From positions 1,302,001 to 1,366,000 of the forward strand of contig NZ_CP157968.1 of assembly GCF_040215725.1 (NCBI RefSeq): a DNA stretch of 64,000 nucleotides, in the 5' to 3' direction. Origin of the DNA: Rhizobium sp. ZPR4 (GTDB taxonomy: Bacteria > Pseudomonadota > Alphaproteobacteria > Rhizobiales > Rhizobiaceae). A model generated the notes under the pieces. That model was not told where the DNA came from, did no database searches, and was given only the letters and a program-made list of their open reading frames with translations. Below are positions 18,411 to 28,942 of this stretch, one piece after another. The position numbers and the translations under genes are program-made. The number at the start of each line of letters is the position of its first letter. Positions within the stretch are counted from its first letter, which is position 1.

Positions 18411-19271
18411 CTATCTGCTAACGGAAATCAGCCAGTCGCGAAATATCTCCGCTTCGCTGGAAAGGCGGCCGGCCGGCAGCAACCAGTAGCTTTTGTCCGT
18501 ATCCAACGGCGTGTCGGACAGGGTGACCAATGTGCCATTTGCCAATTCGTCTGAGATCAAGGCGGTCGGACACAGCCCGATGCCCTGGCCGCCGATAACG
18601 GATCCGATCATCAATCCGAAATCGGCGAAGATCGGACCGGGTTTTAGAGGTCTATGGATATTCTCAAGTGCAAACCAGCGCGTCCAGGCGGCGGTCGTTT
18701 CGTCGTGCAGGAGGTCGAGATCGAGGAGATCGGCTGGTTTTCCGATCGGTCCGTGACGGCGCTCATACTCCACCGAACAGGTTGGCCGCGTTTCGGCGGG
18801 CAATAGGGAAACTGCATTGACCGCCGGCCTTGATCCATGGCGGATCAACAGATCAACGCTCGCCGCCTCCGGCGTCTTCGCATCGAGTGCGTAGACGATA
18901 TTGATCTGAATTTCGGGGTATTCCTTCTTGAATGCCTGCAATCGCGGTATCAACCAGCGGGTGGCGACGGAAGCAATGCAGGCCACACTGACCGGCCGAC
19001 TATTGCTGGCAAACCGCAGCTGCCGGGCAGCGATGTCGATATGCCCAAGGCCGTTTGCAACGGCAGCCCCAAATTCACGGCCCGCCATTGTTGCCGTGAC
19101 GCCGCGGGCATGACGCGCAAAGAGCTTGATACCGAGCCATTCCTCCAGGGTATGCACATGCTGGCTAACACCCGCGGCGGTGAGCTTGAGTTCAGCCGCC
19201 GCCTTGGCGAAGCTCTCGTGACGAATGGCGGCCTCGAAGGCGCGAAGGGAGGCGAGCGGGACATGTTGCAT
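18411..19271 (-). CDS. LysR-family regulator (GcvA-like)
   Basis: 286 aa. The HTH (LASLRAFEAAIRHESFAKAAAELKLTAAGVSQHVHTLEEWLGIKLFARHARGVTATMAG) and substrate domain (VSVACIASVATRWLIPRLQAFKKEYPEIQINI) match the GcvA-type branch. Divergent from the DUF1989 gene, with a perfect 19-bp dyad between them. It probably controls that gene and itself. Confidence 0.9.
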   Translation of the reverse strand: MQHVPLASLRAFEAAIRHESFAKAAAELKLTAAGVSQHVHTLEEWLGIKLFARHARGVTATMAGREFGAAVANGLGHIDIAARQLRFASNSRPVSVACIASVATRWLIPRLQAFKKEYPEIQINIVYALDAKTPEAASVDLLIRHGSRPAVNAVSLLPAETRPTCSVEYERRHGPIGKPADLLDLDLLHDETTAAWTRWFALENIHRPLKPGPIFADFGLMIGSVIGGQGIGLCPTALISDELANGTLVTLSDTPLDTDKSYWLLPAGRLSSEAEIFRDWLISVSR

Positions 19272-19278
19272 TCCACAA

Positions 19279-19297
19279 GGCTAAGTAAGACTTAGCC
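19279..19297. promoter_or_regulatory. LysR-type box: perfect 8+3+8 palindrome
   Basis: GGCTAAGT-AAG-ACTTAGCC is perfectly symmetric and holds a T-N11-A core, the classical LysR recognition form. It ends 8 bp upstream of the lysR start and lies about 90-105 bp upstream of the divergent DUF1989 start, right for an activator bound at its target while repressing itself. Confidence 0.7.
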
Positions 19298-19385
19298 AAA
19301 GCGCAAGCCCGATCACCGTTGCGCAAGGGCCAGGTATCCTTACAGTGCTGCTGAAACGAATGTCTCCCTTTCAAATCGGTGAGGA

Positions 19386-20258
19386 ATGAAAACCGACATG
19401 AACAATATTTTTGATATGCCCGTTCCCGCCGATGCCGAGGAGCGGCGCGGGAAACCACCCGTTGTCGTCTATCCGAACGGCGCGCTGCCGCCGGCTGATA
19501 TGGATGTGCTGCGTGCGGCAAGGCAAACCATGACCAAGATTGCCGAAGTCATCGTGGCCCCGCGCGAAGGTGGTAGTTTTCGCGTGCCGAAGGGACATTT
19601 CTTCCGTATCGTCAGCGTCGAAGGATCGCAGGTCGGCGATCTCAATCTGTGGAATGCAGAGGATCTTTCCGAGCGCTTCTTCAGCGGCAAGACGCGGGCT
19701 TTGCACGCCACCCATGTCGGTGTCGGCGATCGGCTATGGAGCACGCTACCCTATCTGCGGCCGATGGCGACGATCACCCATGATACGCTTGGCTGGTACG
19801 TCTGGGACGCGGATGGAGCCGGCGTTCACGACGTCATCGGCACGCGCTGCGATCCCTACACGAACCGGCTATTGAAAGGTGATGACTATCATCATTGCTG
19901 CCATTCGAACCTGTCGCGTGCGCTCGCCAAGGAAATGAACATCCCCATCCAGGAGGCGGAGTTCCATGTACACGATGTGCTGAACGTGTTCATGTGCACA
20001 GGTTTTACCCGCGACACGCACCAATATTTCATGAAGGCAAGCCCCGTGCGGCCGGGCGATTTCATTGAGTTCTTCGCGGAGATCGATCTTCTCGGCGCAC
20101 TCTCAGCCTGCCCGGGTGGTGATTGTGGCAGCGAGCATTCGAGCGACACGGTGCCCTGTTATCCGTTGCTGGTCGAAATCTGGCGGCCCGAGACCGAAAG
20201 CCTTGTCGGGCGAATATTTCCGGAGCCCAATGCCTATCCGAGGACGCACGGACTATAA
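19386..20258 (+). CDS. DUF1989 / urea carboxylase-associated (UCA) family protein
   Basis: 290 aa. The family core is visible: ATVGVGDRLWSTLPYLRPMATITHDTLG-like segment, HDVIGTRCDPYTNRLL, CCHSNLSRALAKEMNI, DVLNVFMCTGF, ASPVRPGDFIEFFAEIDLLGALSACPGGDCGSE. Conserved Cys and His suggest a metal site. Family members occur beside urea carboxylase/urea amidolyase genes and in amine or amino-acid catabolic clusters; the exact reaction is unsettled. No urea carboxylase lies in this window. The ATG at 19386 sits almost on a GAGGA sequence; the in-frame ATG at 19398 has more room and could be the true start. Confidence 0.82.
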   Translation: MKTDMNNIFDMPVPADAEERRGKPPVVVYPNGALPPADMDVLRAARQTMTKIAEVIVAPREGGSFRVPKGHFFRIVSVEGSQVGDLNLWNAEDLSERFFSGKTRALHATHVGVGDRLWSTLPYLRPMATITHDTLGWYVWDADGAGVHDVIGTRCDPYTNRLLKGDDYHHCCHSNLSRALAKEMNIPIQEAEFHVHDVLNVFMCTGFTRDTHQYFMKASPVRPGDFIEFFAEIDLLGALSACPGGDCGSEHSSDTVPCYPLLVEIWRPETESLVGRIFPEPNAYPRTHGL

Positions 20259-20276
20259 TTTGCCAGCCAAAAGCAG

Positions 20277-20304
20277 TTTGCCGGCGGTTTTGGCCGCCGG
20301 CAAA
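20277..20304. terminator. Bidirectional hairpin terminator between convergent genes
   Basis: TTTGCCGGCGG and CCGCCGGCAAA form a perfect 11-bp stem with a 6-nt loop, 19 bp after the DUF1989 stop and facing the end of the small exported-protein gene. The stem base is A/T-rich on both sides. Confidence 0.6.
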
Positions 20305-20359
20305 TCCAAATCATCAATCAAACGATACGCCCATTCAGGACAGAAGCATCGTTGATCGG

Positions 20360-20713
20360 TTAGTTACAAACGCGAATGCGCTCGTAGTGCCAGCCGTCAT
20401 CATACTGGTTCTGAACCTGACGGTCCTCGAACCAGCATCTCGGCGGCGGGGGCGGTGCTTCGTACACCGGGCCTCTGTTGGCAAGGGCACCGCCGACGAT
20501 CAGGCCGCCGAGGAGACCTGCGGCAACACCGCCGGCAATAGCACCGCCATTGCCATGGTGATGATGGCGACGCCAATCGTCATGGCCACGCCAGTCACCG
20601 CGATAGGGTGGGCGGCCATCGTAATACTGCGCCTGTGCGCTGCTGACGGGCGCCAATGCGCCGCCTACGACCGTAGCGGCCAGCAAAACCGTAAGAACCG
20701 TCTTCTTTATCAT
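20360..20713 (-). CDS. Small exported His/Gly-rich protein, glycine-zipper type
   Basis: 117 aa from the ATG at 20713 (MIKKTVLTVLLAATVVGGALAPVSSAQA, a Sec signal peptide), with GGAGG upstream. The mature part is short: Tyr/Arg-rich YYDGRPPYRGDWRGHDDW, a HHHH run, a glycine-zipper hydrophobic segment (GGAIAGGVAAGLLGGLIVGGALA), a PPPPP stretch and a C-terminal CWFEDRQVQNQYDDGWHYERIRVCN with two Cys that may pair. Such proteins are common in rhizobial envelopes, with unknown function. The His-rich patch could bind metal. Confidence 0.75.
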   Translation of the reverse strand: MIKKTVLTVLLAATVVGGALAPVSSAQAQYYDGRPPYRGDWRGHDDWRRHHHHGNGGAIAGGVAAGLLGGLIVGGALANRGPVYEAPPPPPRCWFEDRQVQNQYDDGWHYERIRVCN

Positions 20714-20874
20714 GACTACCTCCAAAGCAGCCTTTATGCTCAGCGAATACGCGAGTCATCTAATCAACGTCTTAAGCATGATTATGTTCAGCTGAATATT
20801 TTATGAATGCCCCGTTCATCGGGCAATAGACGGCAAAATCGCGCGTTAGCATGGCTTCTGCCGCCGCAATCTTG

Positions 20875-21486
20875 TCAATTTGGAGGCAATCGTCGCGCAG
20901 CTTTGATCCATTCGAGCGTTCGCGATTCGGGGTCATGATTGCGTGTGATGTCGGTCACGACCGCAGCAATATCAGCGCCGTGCTCGAATACACCGGCAAG
21001 GCGCTCGACGCTCAGGCCGCCGATTGCCACAAGCGGCAGGCTGCCGATGCGGGCTTTCCATCGGCCGATGCGCTCCAGACCCTGGGGTGCCCAGGGCATT
21101 GCCTTGAGGATGGTCGGATAGATCGGCCCAAGCGCTATGTAATCGGGTTCGGCCGCAAGCGCTGTCGCCAATTCCGCCTCGTCGTGCGTCGATAGCCCAA
21201 GCTTCAATCCAGCCGCGCGAATGGCCGGGAGGTCGGCAAAGGCAAGATCCTCCTGGCCGAGATGGATGAAATCGCAACCCTCCTCGATCGCCAACTGCCA
21301 ATAGTCGTTGACGATCAATTGGCACTCATGCGCGGCGCAAATCGCCTTCGATTCGCAAATTTCCACACGGATCTCAGCCGTTGAACGATCCTTGATGCGC
21401 AACTGCACCAGCTTGACGCCGAGTGGCACGAGCCGCCTTATCCAGGCAGCGTTGTCGACGATCAGATAGAAGGGATCGAGTGTCAC
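20875..21486 (-). CDS. thiE: Thiamine-phosphate synthase
   Basis: 203 aa from a GTG at 21486 that overlaps the thiG stop (GTGA). Motifs: [10 protein letters not shown] start, [92 protein letters not shown]. These are the phosphate- and pyrimidine-binding loops of ThiE. It joins HMP-pyrophosphate and the thiazole phosphate to make thiamine phosphate. At the 5' side the same frame continues into non-ThiE sequence, so the overlapping GTG is the start. It is the last gene of the thiC-O-S-G-E operon. Confidence 0.92.
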   Translation of the reverse strand: MTLDPFYLIVDNAAWIRRLVPLGVKLVQLRIKDRSTAEIRVEICESKAICAAHECQLIVNDYWQLAIEEGCDFIHLGQEDLAFADLPAIRAAGLKLGLSTHDEAELATALAAEPDYIALGPIYPTILKAMPWAPQGLERIGRWKARIGSLPLVAIGGLSVERLAGVFEHGADIAAVVTDITRNHDPESRTLEWIKAARRLPPN

Positions 21487-22256
21487 GCAAAAACCGCCTT
21501 TCCAATCACGGGTGTCGACGGCACGGCCATGTCGCGCGGCTCCAGCATGCCGGCGCCGAAGGCTTGCCTGCCGGCATCGATCGCTTTGGCAAAGGCTTCC
21601 GCCATAGCGACCGGGTCGCCCGCGCCGGCAACCGCTGTATTCAAGAGCACGGCATCGAAGCCAAGTTCCATGACGGTGGTCGCGTGCGACGGCCTGCCGA
21701 TGCCGGCATCCACAATCAGCGGCACCTCGGGAAAATGTGCCCGCATCGAGCGCAGAGCTGAGAGATTGAGCGGTCCTGCCGCCGTTCCGATCGGCGCGCA
21801 CCAGGGCATCAGCACCTTGCATCCGGCTTCCAGCAGCCGCTCGGCGACGACGAGATCGTCCGTCGTGTAAGGAAAGACCTCGAATCCCTCGTCGGTGAGG
21901 ATTTTTGCCGCTTCCACCAGCGCGAAGACATCGGGCTGCAATGTATCGTGGTTGCCGATCACCTCGAGCTTGATCCAGTTGGTCCGAAAGACTTCGCGCG
22001 CCATTTTCGCCGTCAGTACCGCCTCGGATACGCCGTGGCAGCCGGCGGTATTGGGAAGAACGCGAACGCCAAGCCCGCGAATCATCTCGAAGAATGCGCC
22101 GCCATTGCGTCCGCCCGCGGTTTCCCGGCGCAGCGATACGGTTACGATCCCGGTTTGCGAACGTTTGACTGCTTCCGCCAGCACCGCCGGGGAGGGATAG
22201 CGCGCCGTGCCGAGAAGGAGGTGCGATGCGATTTGGGTTCCGTAAAGTTCGAGCAT
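21483..22256 (-). CDS. thiG: Thiazole synthase
   Basis: 257 aa. Begins [29 protein letters not shown], then [20 protein letters not shown] with the Schiff-base Lys region, [22 protein letters not shown] and [42 protein letters not shown], all characteristic of ThiG. It makes the thiazole ring from 1-deoxyxylulose-5-P, the ThiS thiocarboxylate and the glycine imine from ThiO. Three bp separate it from thiS and it overlaps thiE. Confidence 0.95.
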   Translation of the reverse strand: MLELYGTQIASHLLLGTARYPSPAVLAEAVKRSQTGIVTVSLRRETAGGRNGGAFFEMIRGLGVRVLPNTAGCHGVSEAVLTAKMAREVFRTNWIKLEVIGNHDTLQPDVFALVEAAKILTDEGFEVFPYTTDDLVVAERLLEAGCKVLMPWCAPIGTAAGPLNLSALRSMRAHFPEVPLIVDAGIGRPSHATTVMELGFDAVLLNTAVAGAGDPVAMAEAFAKAIDAGRQAFGAGMLEPRDMAVPSTPVIGKAVFA

Positions 22257-22259
22257 GGG

Positions 22260-22457
22260 TCAGCCTCCCTGCATTGGCGTGAGGATTTCGATCCTGTCAT
22301 TGTCGGCTAGGGTATGGTCGTTGCGCTCGTCGCTATGGACGAGCTCGCCGTTGACGGCGGTTGCCAGCCACTCACCCTCATATTCGAGTGCGGCGAGAAG
22401 CTGCGAAAGCGTGGTTGCTTCGACAATCTGTGCTTCGCCATTGATGATCAGGCGCAT
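22260..22457 (-). CDS. thiS: Sulfur-carrier protein ThiS
   Basis: 65 aa, a ubiquitin-fold carrier ending in the required Gly-Gly (RIEILTPMQGG), which is adenylated and thiocarboxylated. The start MRLIINGEAQIVEATTLSQLLAALEYEGEWLATAVNGELV fits the family. It overlaps the thiO stop by 10 bp, which implies coupled translation. No thiF-like adenylating gene is in the window. Confidence 0.93.
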   Translation of the reverse strand: MRLIINGEAQIVEATTLSQLLAALEYEGEWLATAVNGELVHSDERNDHTLADNDRIEILTPMQGG

Positions 22458-23425
22458 CGGCGGCTCCTGTTGTTGTGTCCGGAAAAGATGAGATCGGCGG
22501 CTTCTTCGGCCATCGCCGGCGCCAGCAGGAAGCCGTGGCGATAAAGGCCGTTGACGCAGACGGTTCTTCCCTCGCGTGTTACGCGGGGAAGGTTGTCAGG
22601 AAAGGCAGGGCGGATGCCGGCGTCTGTTTCGACCACGGCTGCTTCGGCAAAGGCCGGGTGCAACGCATAGGCTGCGTTCAAGAGCTCCATCAGCGAACGG
22701 GCGGTGATCGGTCCATTGAAGTCGGTCTCGATCATCGTCGCGCCGATCATGAACAGGCCTTTGCCGCGCGGCACGATATAGACGGGAAAGCGTGGATGCA
22801 GCAGGCGGACAGGCCGTGAAAGCGAGGTCTCCTCGCTTTGCAGATAGAGCATTTCGCCGCGAACCCCGCGCAAATCACGGATGCGACCGATGCGGGCAGC
22901 TCCCGTACAGTCGACGATTTCAGAAAAGCCATCGTCATCCATAAGTTCGTCGATGAAGGTGACACCTTTTGCAGACAGATCGTCCTTCAATGATTGCAGG
23001 ACCTTGCGGGGATCGAGATGCGCTTCCTGTGGAAAGAAAAGGCCCTGGCGGAACCGGCCGGCAAGCGAAGGCTCGAGGGCGGCGATTTCGCCTTCGTCCA
23101 CCCAGCGATAGTCCGCTGTGCGGCCGGCGAATCGCTTAAGCTCGTTTTGATCGCGGTTCGGCGCGACGACGAGCGTTCCGTTGCGGACGACCTTGCCGGG
23201 CAGAATCGCCTCCCACCGATCGGCCGAATCGCGGCCGTGTTCCAATACGGCCTCATCGGCGCTTTCGCGCTCGCACCACGGCGCCAGCATGCCGCCGGCG
23301 AGCCAGGAGGCGGCACGGTGGAAGTTTCGGCTTGGCTCAAAGATCGTGACCTCTGCTCCGCGCCGGATCAGCTCGTGGGCGACCGTGAGGCCGGCAATGC
23401 CGGCCCCTTTGACGAGGATACGCAT
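22448..23425 (-). CDS. thiO: Glycine oxidase ThiO
   Basis: 325 aa from the ATG at 23425, 1 bp after the thiC stop. It has the FAD Rossmann start MRILVKGAGIAGLTVAHELIRRGAEVTIFE (GxGxxG), AASWLAGGMLAPWCE typical of ThiO, and the C-terminal RHGFLLAPAMAEEAADLI. The enzyme oxidises glycine to the imine used by ThiG in aerobic bacteria. The frame is open ~110 codons further upstream, but that stretch is antisense-like and overlaps thiC; it is not part of the protein. Confidence 0.93.
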   Translation of the reverse strand: MRILVKGAGIAGLTVAHELIRRGAEVTIFEPSRNFHRAASWLAGGMLAPWCERESADEAVLEHGRDSADRWEAILPGKVVRNGTLVVAPNRDQNELKRFAGRTADYRWVDEGEIAALEPSLAGRFRQGLFFPQEAHLDPRKVLQSLKDDLSAKGVTFIDELMDDDGFSEIVDCTGAARIGRIRDLRGVRGEMLYLQSEETSLSRPVRLLHPRFPVYIVPRGKGLFMIGATMIETDFNGPITARSLMELLNAAYALHPAFAEAAVVETDAGIRPAFPDNLPRVTREGRTVCVNGLYRHGFLLAPAMAEEAADLIFSGHNNRSRRCA

Positions 23426-23426
23426 C

Positions 23427-25468
<2,042 letters not shown>

Positions 25469-25482
25469 GGTGAATGTCAAAA

Positions 25483-25512
25483 AGGCTATGCCTTACCCTT
25501 GTCCTCTGTCAA
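25483..25512 (-). promoter_or_regulatory. Probable sigma-70 promoter of the thi operon
   Basis: TTGACA (25512-25507) then 18 bp then TAGCCT (25488-25483), the latter a poor -10. Transcription would start a few bases before the riboswitch aptamer, as expected for a riboswitch leader. Perfect -35, weak -10. Confidence 0.5.
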
Positions 25513-25611
25513 CCCCGCAGCGATGGTCGCATTTTTCGCAAGATTGACCATTGCCGCGTTCGTCGAATTTACAACTTTATCGTGTGGATCGTTATGTCGA
25601 CTTGCCGCGCC

Positions 25612-26355
25612 TCAATAACGTGGTGCGGTATTGCCGACGAAACGATGAGGGCCGGTATGGGAAAGCTTGCTGGCGGTATCGAGCCAGATCTTGCCGCCGA
25701 GGGCTCGCCAGCGATGACAGAAGGCGAAATCCTCGCTGAGATAGATTCCCGTGCCCTCCTCGACCATGCATTCGAACAGGGCGTATTGCGTGCCAGGCGA
25801 GCGTTTGGTGCTGGGATAGGCATGGATTGCGTTGTAGCGCAGCTCCGGATAGGCGGCGATCATTCTCTCTATGACGTTGCGCTTGATCAGAAGCATGCCC
25901 GTGCCGGCATAGACGGCGCTGACGAAATCGCCGTCTCGCTCCGCGACCTGGCCGACAAGCGGCGTGCCGACATAGTGAAGCGCGGCGGCGGCAAGTGCCT
26001 CGCCGTCGCGAGAATTGGTGCGGGCGGCCGTACCCCAATCATAGTCCTTGATCGGATACATGGCGGCGACCACATCCTTATCGGCGTCCAGCAGTCTCAT
26101 GACCTGATCGGGCTCGAAGCTGATGTCGGCGTCGATGAAGAGCATATGCGTCGCCGTCGTATCGTTCAGGAAGGACGAAACAAGCGTGTTGCGGCTGCGG
26201 GTGATCAGGGCGTCATTGCCGAGCAGAGCAAGCGTCAGTTGTATGCCGGCCTGCGCGCCTGTCTGCATCAGTGAAAAAATGGACTGCATATAGTCCTTGG
26301 TGACGAGGCCGCCGAAGCAGGGGGTCGCTATGAAGATCAGCCGGTTCTCATTCAT
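25612..26355 (-). CDS. Glycosyltransferase-like (GT-A fold) protein
   Basis: 247 aa. Start RLIFIATPCFGGLVTKDYMQSIFSLMQTG, then LITRSRNTLVSSFL and the metal-binding MLFIDADISFEPDQV (DAD motif), YPIKDYDWG, and a tail with GIYLSEDFAFCHRWRALGGKIWLDT. That is the pattern of a GT-A fold nucleotide-sugar transferase related to family 2. No membrane segment. Substrate unknown; no other glycan genes are nearby, so its role is open. Confidence 0.75.
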   Translation of the reverse strand: MNENRLIFIATPCFGGLVTKDYMQSIFSLMQTGAQAGIQLTLALLGNDALITRSRNTLVSSFLNDTTATHMLFIDADISFEPDQVMRLLDADKDVVAAMYPIKDYDWGTAARTNSRDGEALAAAALHYVGTPLVGQVAERDGDFVSAVYAGTGMLLIKRNVIERMIAAYPELRYNAIHAYPSTKRSPGTQYALFECMVEEGTGIYLSEDFAFCHRWRALGGKIWLDTASKLSHTGPHRFVGNTAPRY

Positions 26356-26973
26356 TCGCGATTTTCCCTCTCCGATGGCGCGACTCGGCGGAATCTAGAA
26401 AAATTCAATATTTCTGTGTGTAGCGAATTGTTGAATTTTATTGCTGAACTTTGCTCAAGCCGGCTGGCCAAGGCCTCCCCGCCATTTTGCCGCGGAATTC
26501 TCGATGGCCGGGCCACGATCGGATGGGGTTGCGATATCATTATCGATCGCCGACATCGCGCTGGCATCAGATATGGCGACACTCCTGGCTGGCAAGCGTT
26601 TCATGGACACGTACCTCTTTGCGATCCATGCCGGATGCCGCTGTGGCCTGCGGTCGCGAGTTGCATTTAAGCAACATCGGCCAAGACTAACGTCTCAGCG
26701 CTTTTCACATAATTGACAAACATACGGGCTGTTTGTAAATCCAATACAGGACATAAGTTGTCTTACGGTCGAGCAATCGGTCGGATCGGTAGAGGCATTT
26801 CAAAACCTTTTACCGCGGGGGTAATCATGAAGGTTCGAGGGGACTCAAGCCAACATCAGGTGCGTATTTGCCGGGCTGCCCGGTCGTGTTTAGACCAAAC
26901 CGACCTTCAGGGTGTGCTCCAGTTCTGCGCTCGCGGTAAAATAGAAGTGCATATTACAACCAGGAGTTTAATT
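26356..26973. other. 618-bp intergenic region holding the porin promoter and leader
   Basis: No gene-like frame with a Shine-Dalgarno was found. Seen: a dyad ACAAAC-N9-GTTTGT at 26716-26736 overlapping a TTGACA-like box (AATTGACAAACA at 26711). The rest is a long leader before the porin. The porin frame happens to be open upstream from 26713, including an ATG at 26827, but that part has no signal-peptide or family similarity. A small RNA cannot be ruled out. Confidence 0.5.
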
Positions 26974-28065
26974 ATGAACATCAAGAGCCTTCTTCTCGGC
27001 TCCGCTGCTGCGCTGGCAGCAGTTTCCGGTGCCCATGCGGCCGACGCCATCGTTGCCGCTGAGCCGGAGCCGCTGGAATACGTCCGTATCTGCGATGCAT
27101 ACGGCGCTGGCTACTTCTTCATCCCGGGCACCGAAACCTGCCTCAAGATCGGCGGCCGCGTCCGTACCGAAGGCGAGTGGTATGATGCCTACAACCCGAA
27201 CAGCAAGAACGGCACGCTCTGGCATACCCGTGCAGAGCTGAGCGTCGACACCGCGACCGACACCGAATACGGCCCGCTGAAGACCAACACGGTCATCCGT
27301 TGGGACTGGAACGACGGCAACTCCACCTCCACGAAGCTGCTGTTCGCCAACATCAGCCTGGGTGGTTTCCTCGTCGGTAAGGCAGACTCGCAGTATAATT
27401 CCTATATCGGTTATGCCGGCGACGTCATCAACGACGACGTGATCTATGACGGTCCGTACGAACTCAACCAGTTGACCTACAACTACGATGCCGGCAACGG
27501 CTTCACGGCCATGGTCTCGGTTGAAGACTCGAACTCCAGCGGCTCGGACGCTTCTTACGGCGCAAGCTGGTGGTCTGACGACAAGGGCAACCACTACGCT
27601 CCTGACGTTGTTGCCGGTGCTGGCTTCAAGTCCGGCGCATGGGGCTTCAAGGTCGTCGGCGGTTACGACTCGATCGTCGAAGAAGGCGCTGTCAAGGCTC
27701 GCGTCGATGCTGACTTCGGTACGTTCTCGGCCTTCTTGATGGGCGGCTGGAACACCAACGGCGACAAGCTGAACAAGTATGCAGGCACCAACCTCGATCG
27801 TTCGGCTTGCCCTGTTAACGATCCGTCGAAGTGCGGCTGGGGTGACTGGGCAGTTTGGGGCGGCGTTGGCGTTCCGATCAACGAAAAGCTGAAGTGGAAC
27901 CTCCAGCTCGCCTACACCGACTCGAAGATCTTCGCAGCGACCACGAACCTCAAGTTCAACCCGGTCAAGAACCTGCTCATCGAGCCGGAAGTCTCCTACA
28001 CCAACTTCGATTCTGTGAACCAGGATCAGTGGGCTGGTATCCTGCGCTTCGAACGCGCCTTCTAA
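26974..28065 (+). CDS. Outer-membrane porin, RopA type
   Basis: 363 aa. Sec signal peptide MNIKSLLLGSAAALAAVSGAHA, then the hallmark mature start of alphaproteobacterial porins: ADAIVAAEPEPLEYVRICDAYGAGYFFIPGTETCLKIGGRVRTEGEW. Alternating beta-strands with the terminal Phe (WAGILRFERAF) needed for outer-membrane insertion follow. A Cys pair near ACPVNDPSKCGW marks a surface loop. Codon use is strongly biased to favoured codons, fitting high expression. AGGAG precedes the ATG. It makes a general diffusion channel. A strong terminator follows. Confidence 0.93.
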   Translation: MNIKSLLLGSAAALAAVSGAHAADAIVAAEPEPLEYVRICDAYGAGYFFIPGTETCLKIGGRVRTEGEWYDAYNPNSKNGTLWHTRAELSVDTATDTEYGPLKTNTVIRWDWNDGNSTSTKLLFANISLGGFLVGKADSQYNSYIGYAGDVINDDVIYDGPYELNQLTYNYDAGNGFTAMVSVEDSNSSGSDASYGASWWSDDKGNHYAPDVVAGAGFKSGAWGFKVVGGYDSIVEEGAVKARVDADFGTFSAFLMGGWNTNGDKLNKYAGTNLDRSACPVNDPSKCGWGDWAVWGGVGVPINEKLKWNLQLAYTDSKIFAATTNLKFNPVKNLLIEPEVSYTNFDSVNQDQWAGILRFERAF

Positions 28066-28096
28066 TATTGAATTATCCGGCTCAATGCCGGGTAAG

Positions 28097-28131
28097 AGAA
28101 GCCTGACGTTCCAATCCGTCAGGCTTCTTTC
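28097..28131 (+). terminator. Intrinsic terminator of the porin gene
   Basis: 12-bp perfect stem AGAAGCCTGACG / CGTCAGGCTTCT with an 8-nt loop, then TTT. It lies 32 bp after the stop. Confidence 0.85.
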
Positions 28132-28158
28132 ATCGATCGGTTGACCTCCGATCAAAGC

Positions 28159-28191
28159 AAAGGATCTGGCTTTCCCTCCGGATCCTTTTTT
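28159..28191 (+). terminator. Second terminator after the porin gene
   Basis: AAAGGATC / GATCCTTT with a 14-nt loop and a six-T run (28186-28191). Back-up terminator in tandem with the first. Confidence 0.65.
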
Positions 28192-28259
28192 ATTTCCAGC
28201 TTTTGGGAATCGGTTCAGCTCTCGGCAGAAGCTTAAAGCCGCTCCCGTTGGTTTTCATA

Positions 28260-28299
28260 GATTCCGAAGGGAAAACCGCTATGCGCTTTTCCCGGAATC
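28260..28299. repeat. Rhizobial palindromic repeat, copy 2 (inverted relative to copy 1)
   Basis: GATTCCG...CGGAATC arms round a GGGAAAA...TTTTCCC inner stem; reversed, it closely matches the first palindrome at 1251-1293. It ends 1 bp before the TetR stop codon. Confidence 0.7.
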
Positions 28300-28300
28300 G

Positions 28301-28942
28301 TCAGATCGCGGTAATCGCCAGTTCCTGCGTCTGGGCCAGTGGGAACCAGGTCTTCAGCACCATCCTTATGAACATCTGTCCGCACGGGACTAGCTCGAAA
28401 CTGCCCCGGTCGAGCGTCCATTCGGTGATCAGGCCGCCGATGACCGCCGTCAGCGCGGAAGCGGCCGTATCCGGCGTCCAGGGAGCCGGAAGTTTCGTCT
28501 TTTCATCCATCAGGGTGAAAATGCGTTCGAAATTTTCATGCATGTCATGCCGGAATGAGCTCGCCCGGCTTGTTGTCCCGTCGCAAAATGCCATGTCGAG
28601 ATGCATCATCACCTTCAACATGCTGCGCTTGCGCGGATCGCCGTGAACGTCGTCGAATATCGCAGCTATGGTATCGGCGATCAGGTCGAGTGGATTGGGC
28701 GGCAGCTCCTTGGACATCCGCTCCGCCAATTCCTGAAACGGTTGCTGGGCCTCGTCGCGAATCGCAAACATCAGCCCCTGCTTGTTCTTGAAATGCCAGT
28801 GCACTGCCCCCCGCGTGACACCGGCGGCTACGGCTATCTCTTCCAGGCTGACATTCTCGTAGCCCTTGTCGAGAAACAGAGCTTTTGCAGATTGCAAAAT
28901 GTCGTTCCTCGTTTCAGCCGCCTCCTCCTTAGTTCGCCTCAT
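28301..28942 (-). CDS. TetR-family regulator (AcrR/AmeR-like)
   Basis: 213 aa. N-terminal HTH: RRTKEEAAETRNDILQSAKALFLDKGYENVSLEEIAVAAGVTRGAVHWHFKNKQGLMFAIRDEA, very close to repressors of RND efflux pumps such as AcrR/AmeR. The C-terminal ligand domain includes MHLDMAF and LITEWTLDRGSFELVPCGQMFIRMVL, an ending often seen in that group. No efflux genes are beside it, so it is orphaned or controls distant genes. Its stop codon abuts the repeat. Confidence 0.88.
   Translation of the reverse strand: MRRTKEEAAETRNDILQSAKALFLDKGYENVSLEEIAVAAGVTRGAVHWHFKNKQGLMFAIRDEAQQPFQELAERMSKELPPNPLDLIADTIAAIFDDVHGDPRKRSMLKVMMHLDMAFCDGTTSRASSFRHDMHENFERIFTLMDEKTKLPAPWTPDTAASALTAVIGGLITEWTLDRGSFELVPCGQMFIRMVLKTWFPLAQTQELAITAI

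Noticed and set aside
20875..21822. ThiE with a long N-terminal extension
   Set aside because: The extra ~110 codons overlap thiG out of frame and have no family similarity; the GTG at 21486 overlapping the thiG stop is the better start.
26968..28155. 395-codon minus-strand frame opposite the porin gene
   Set aside because: Val/Asp/Arg-rich mirror of a strongly codon-biased porin; no motifs.
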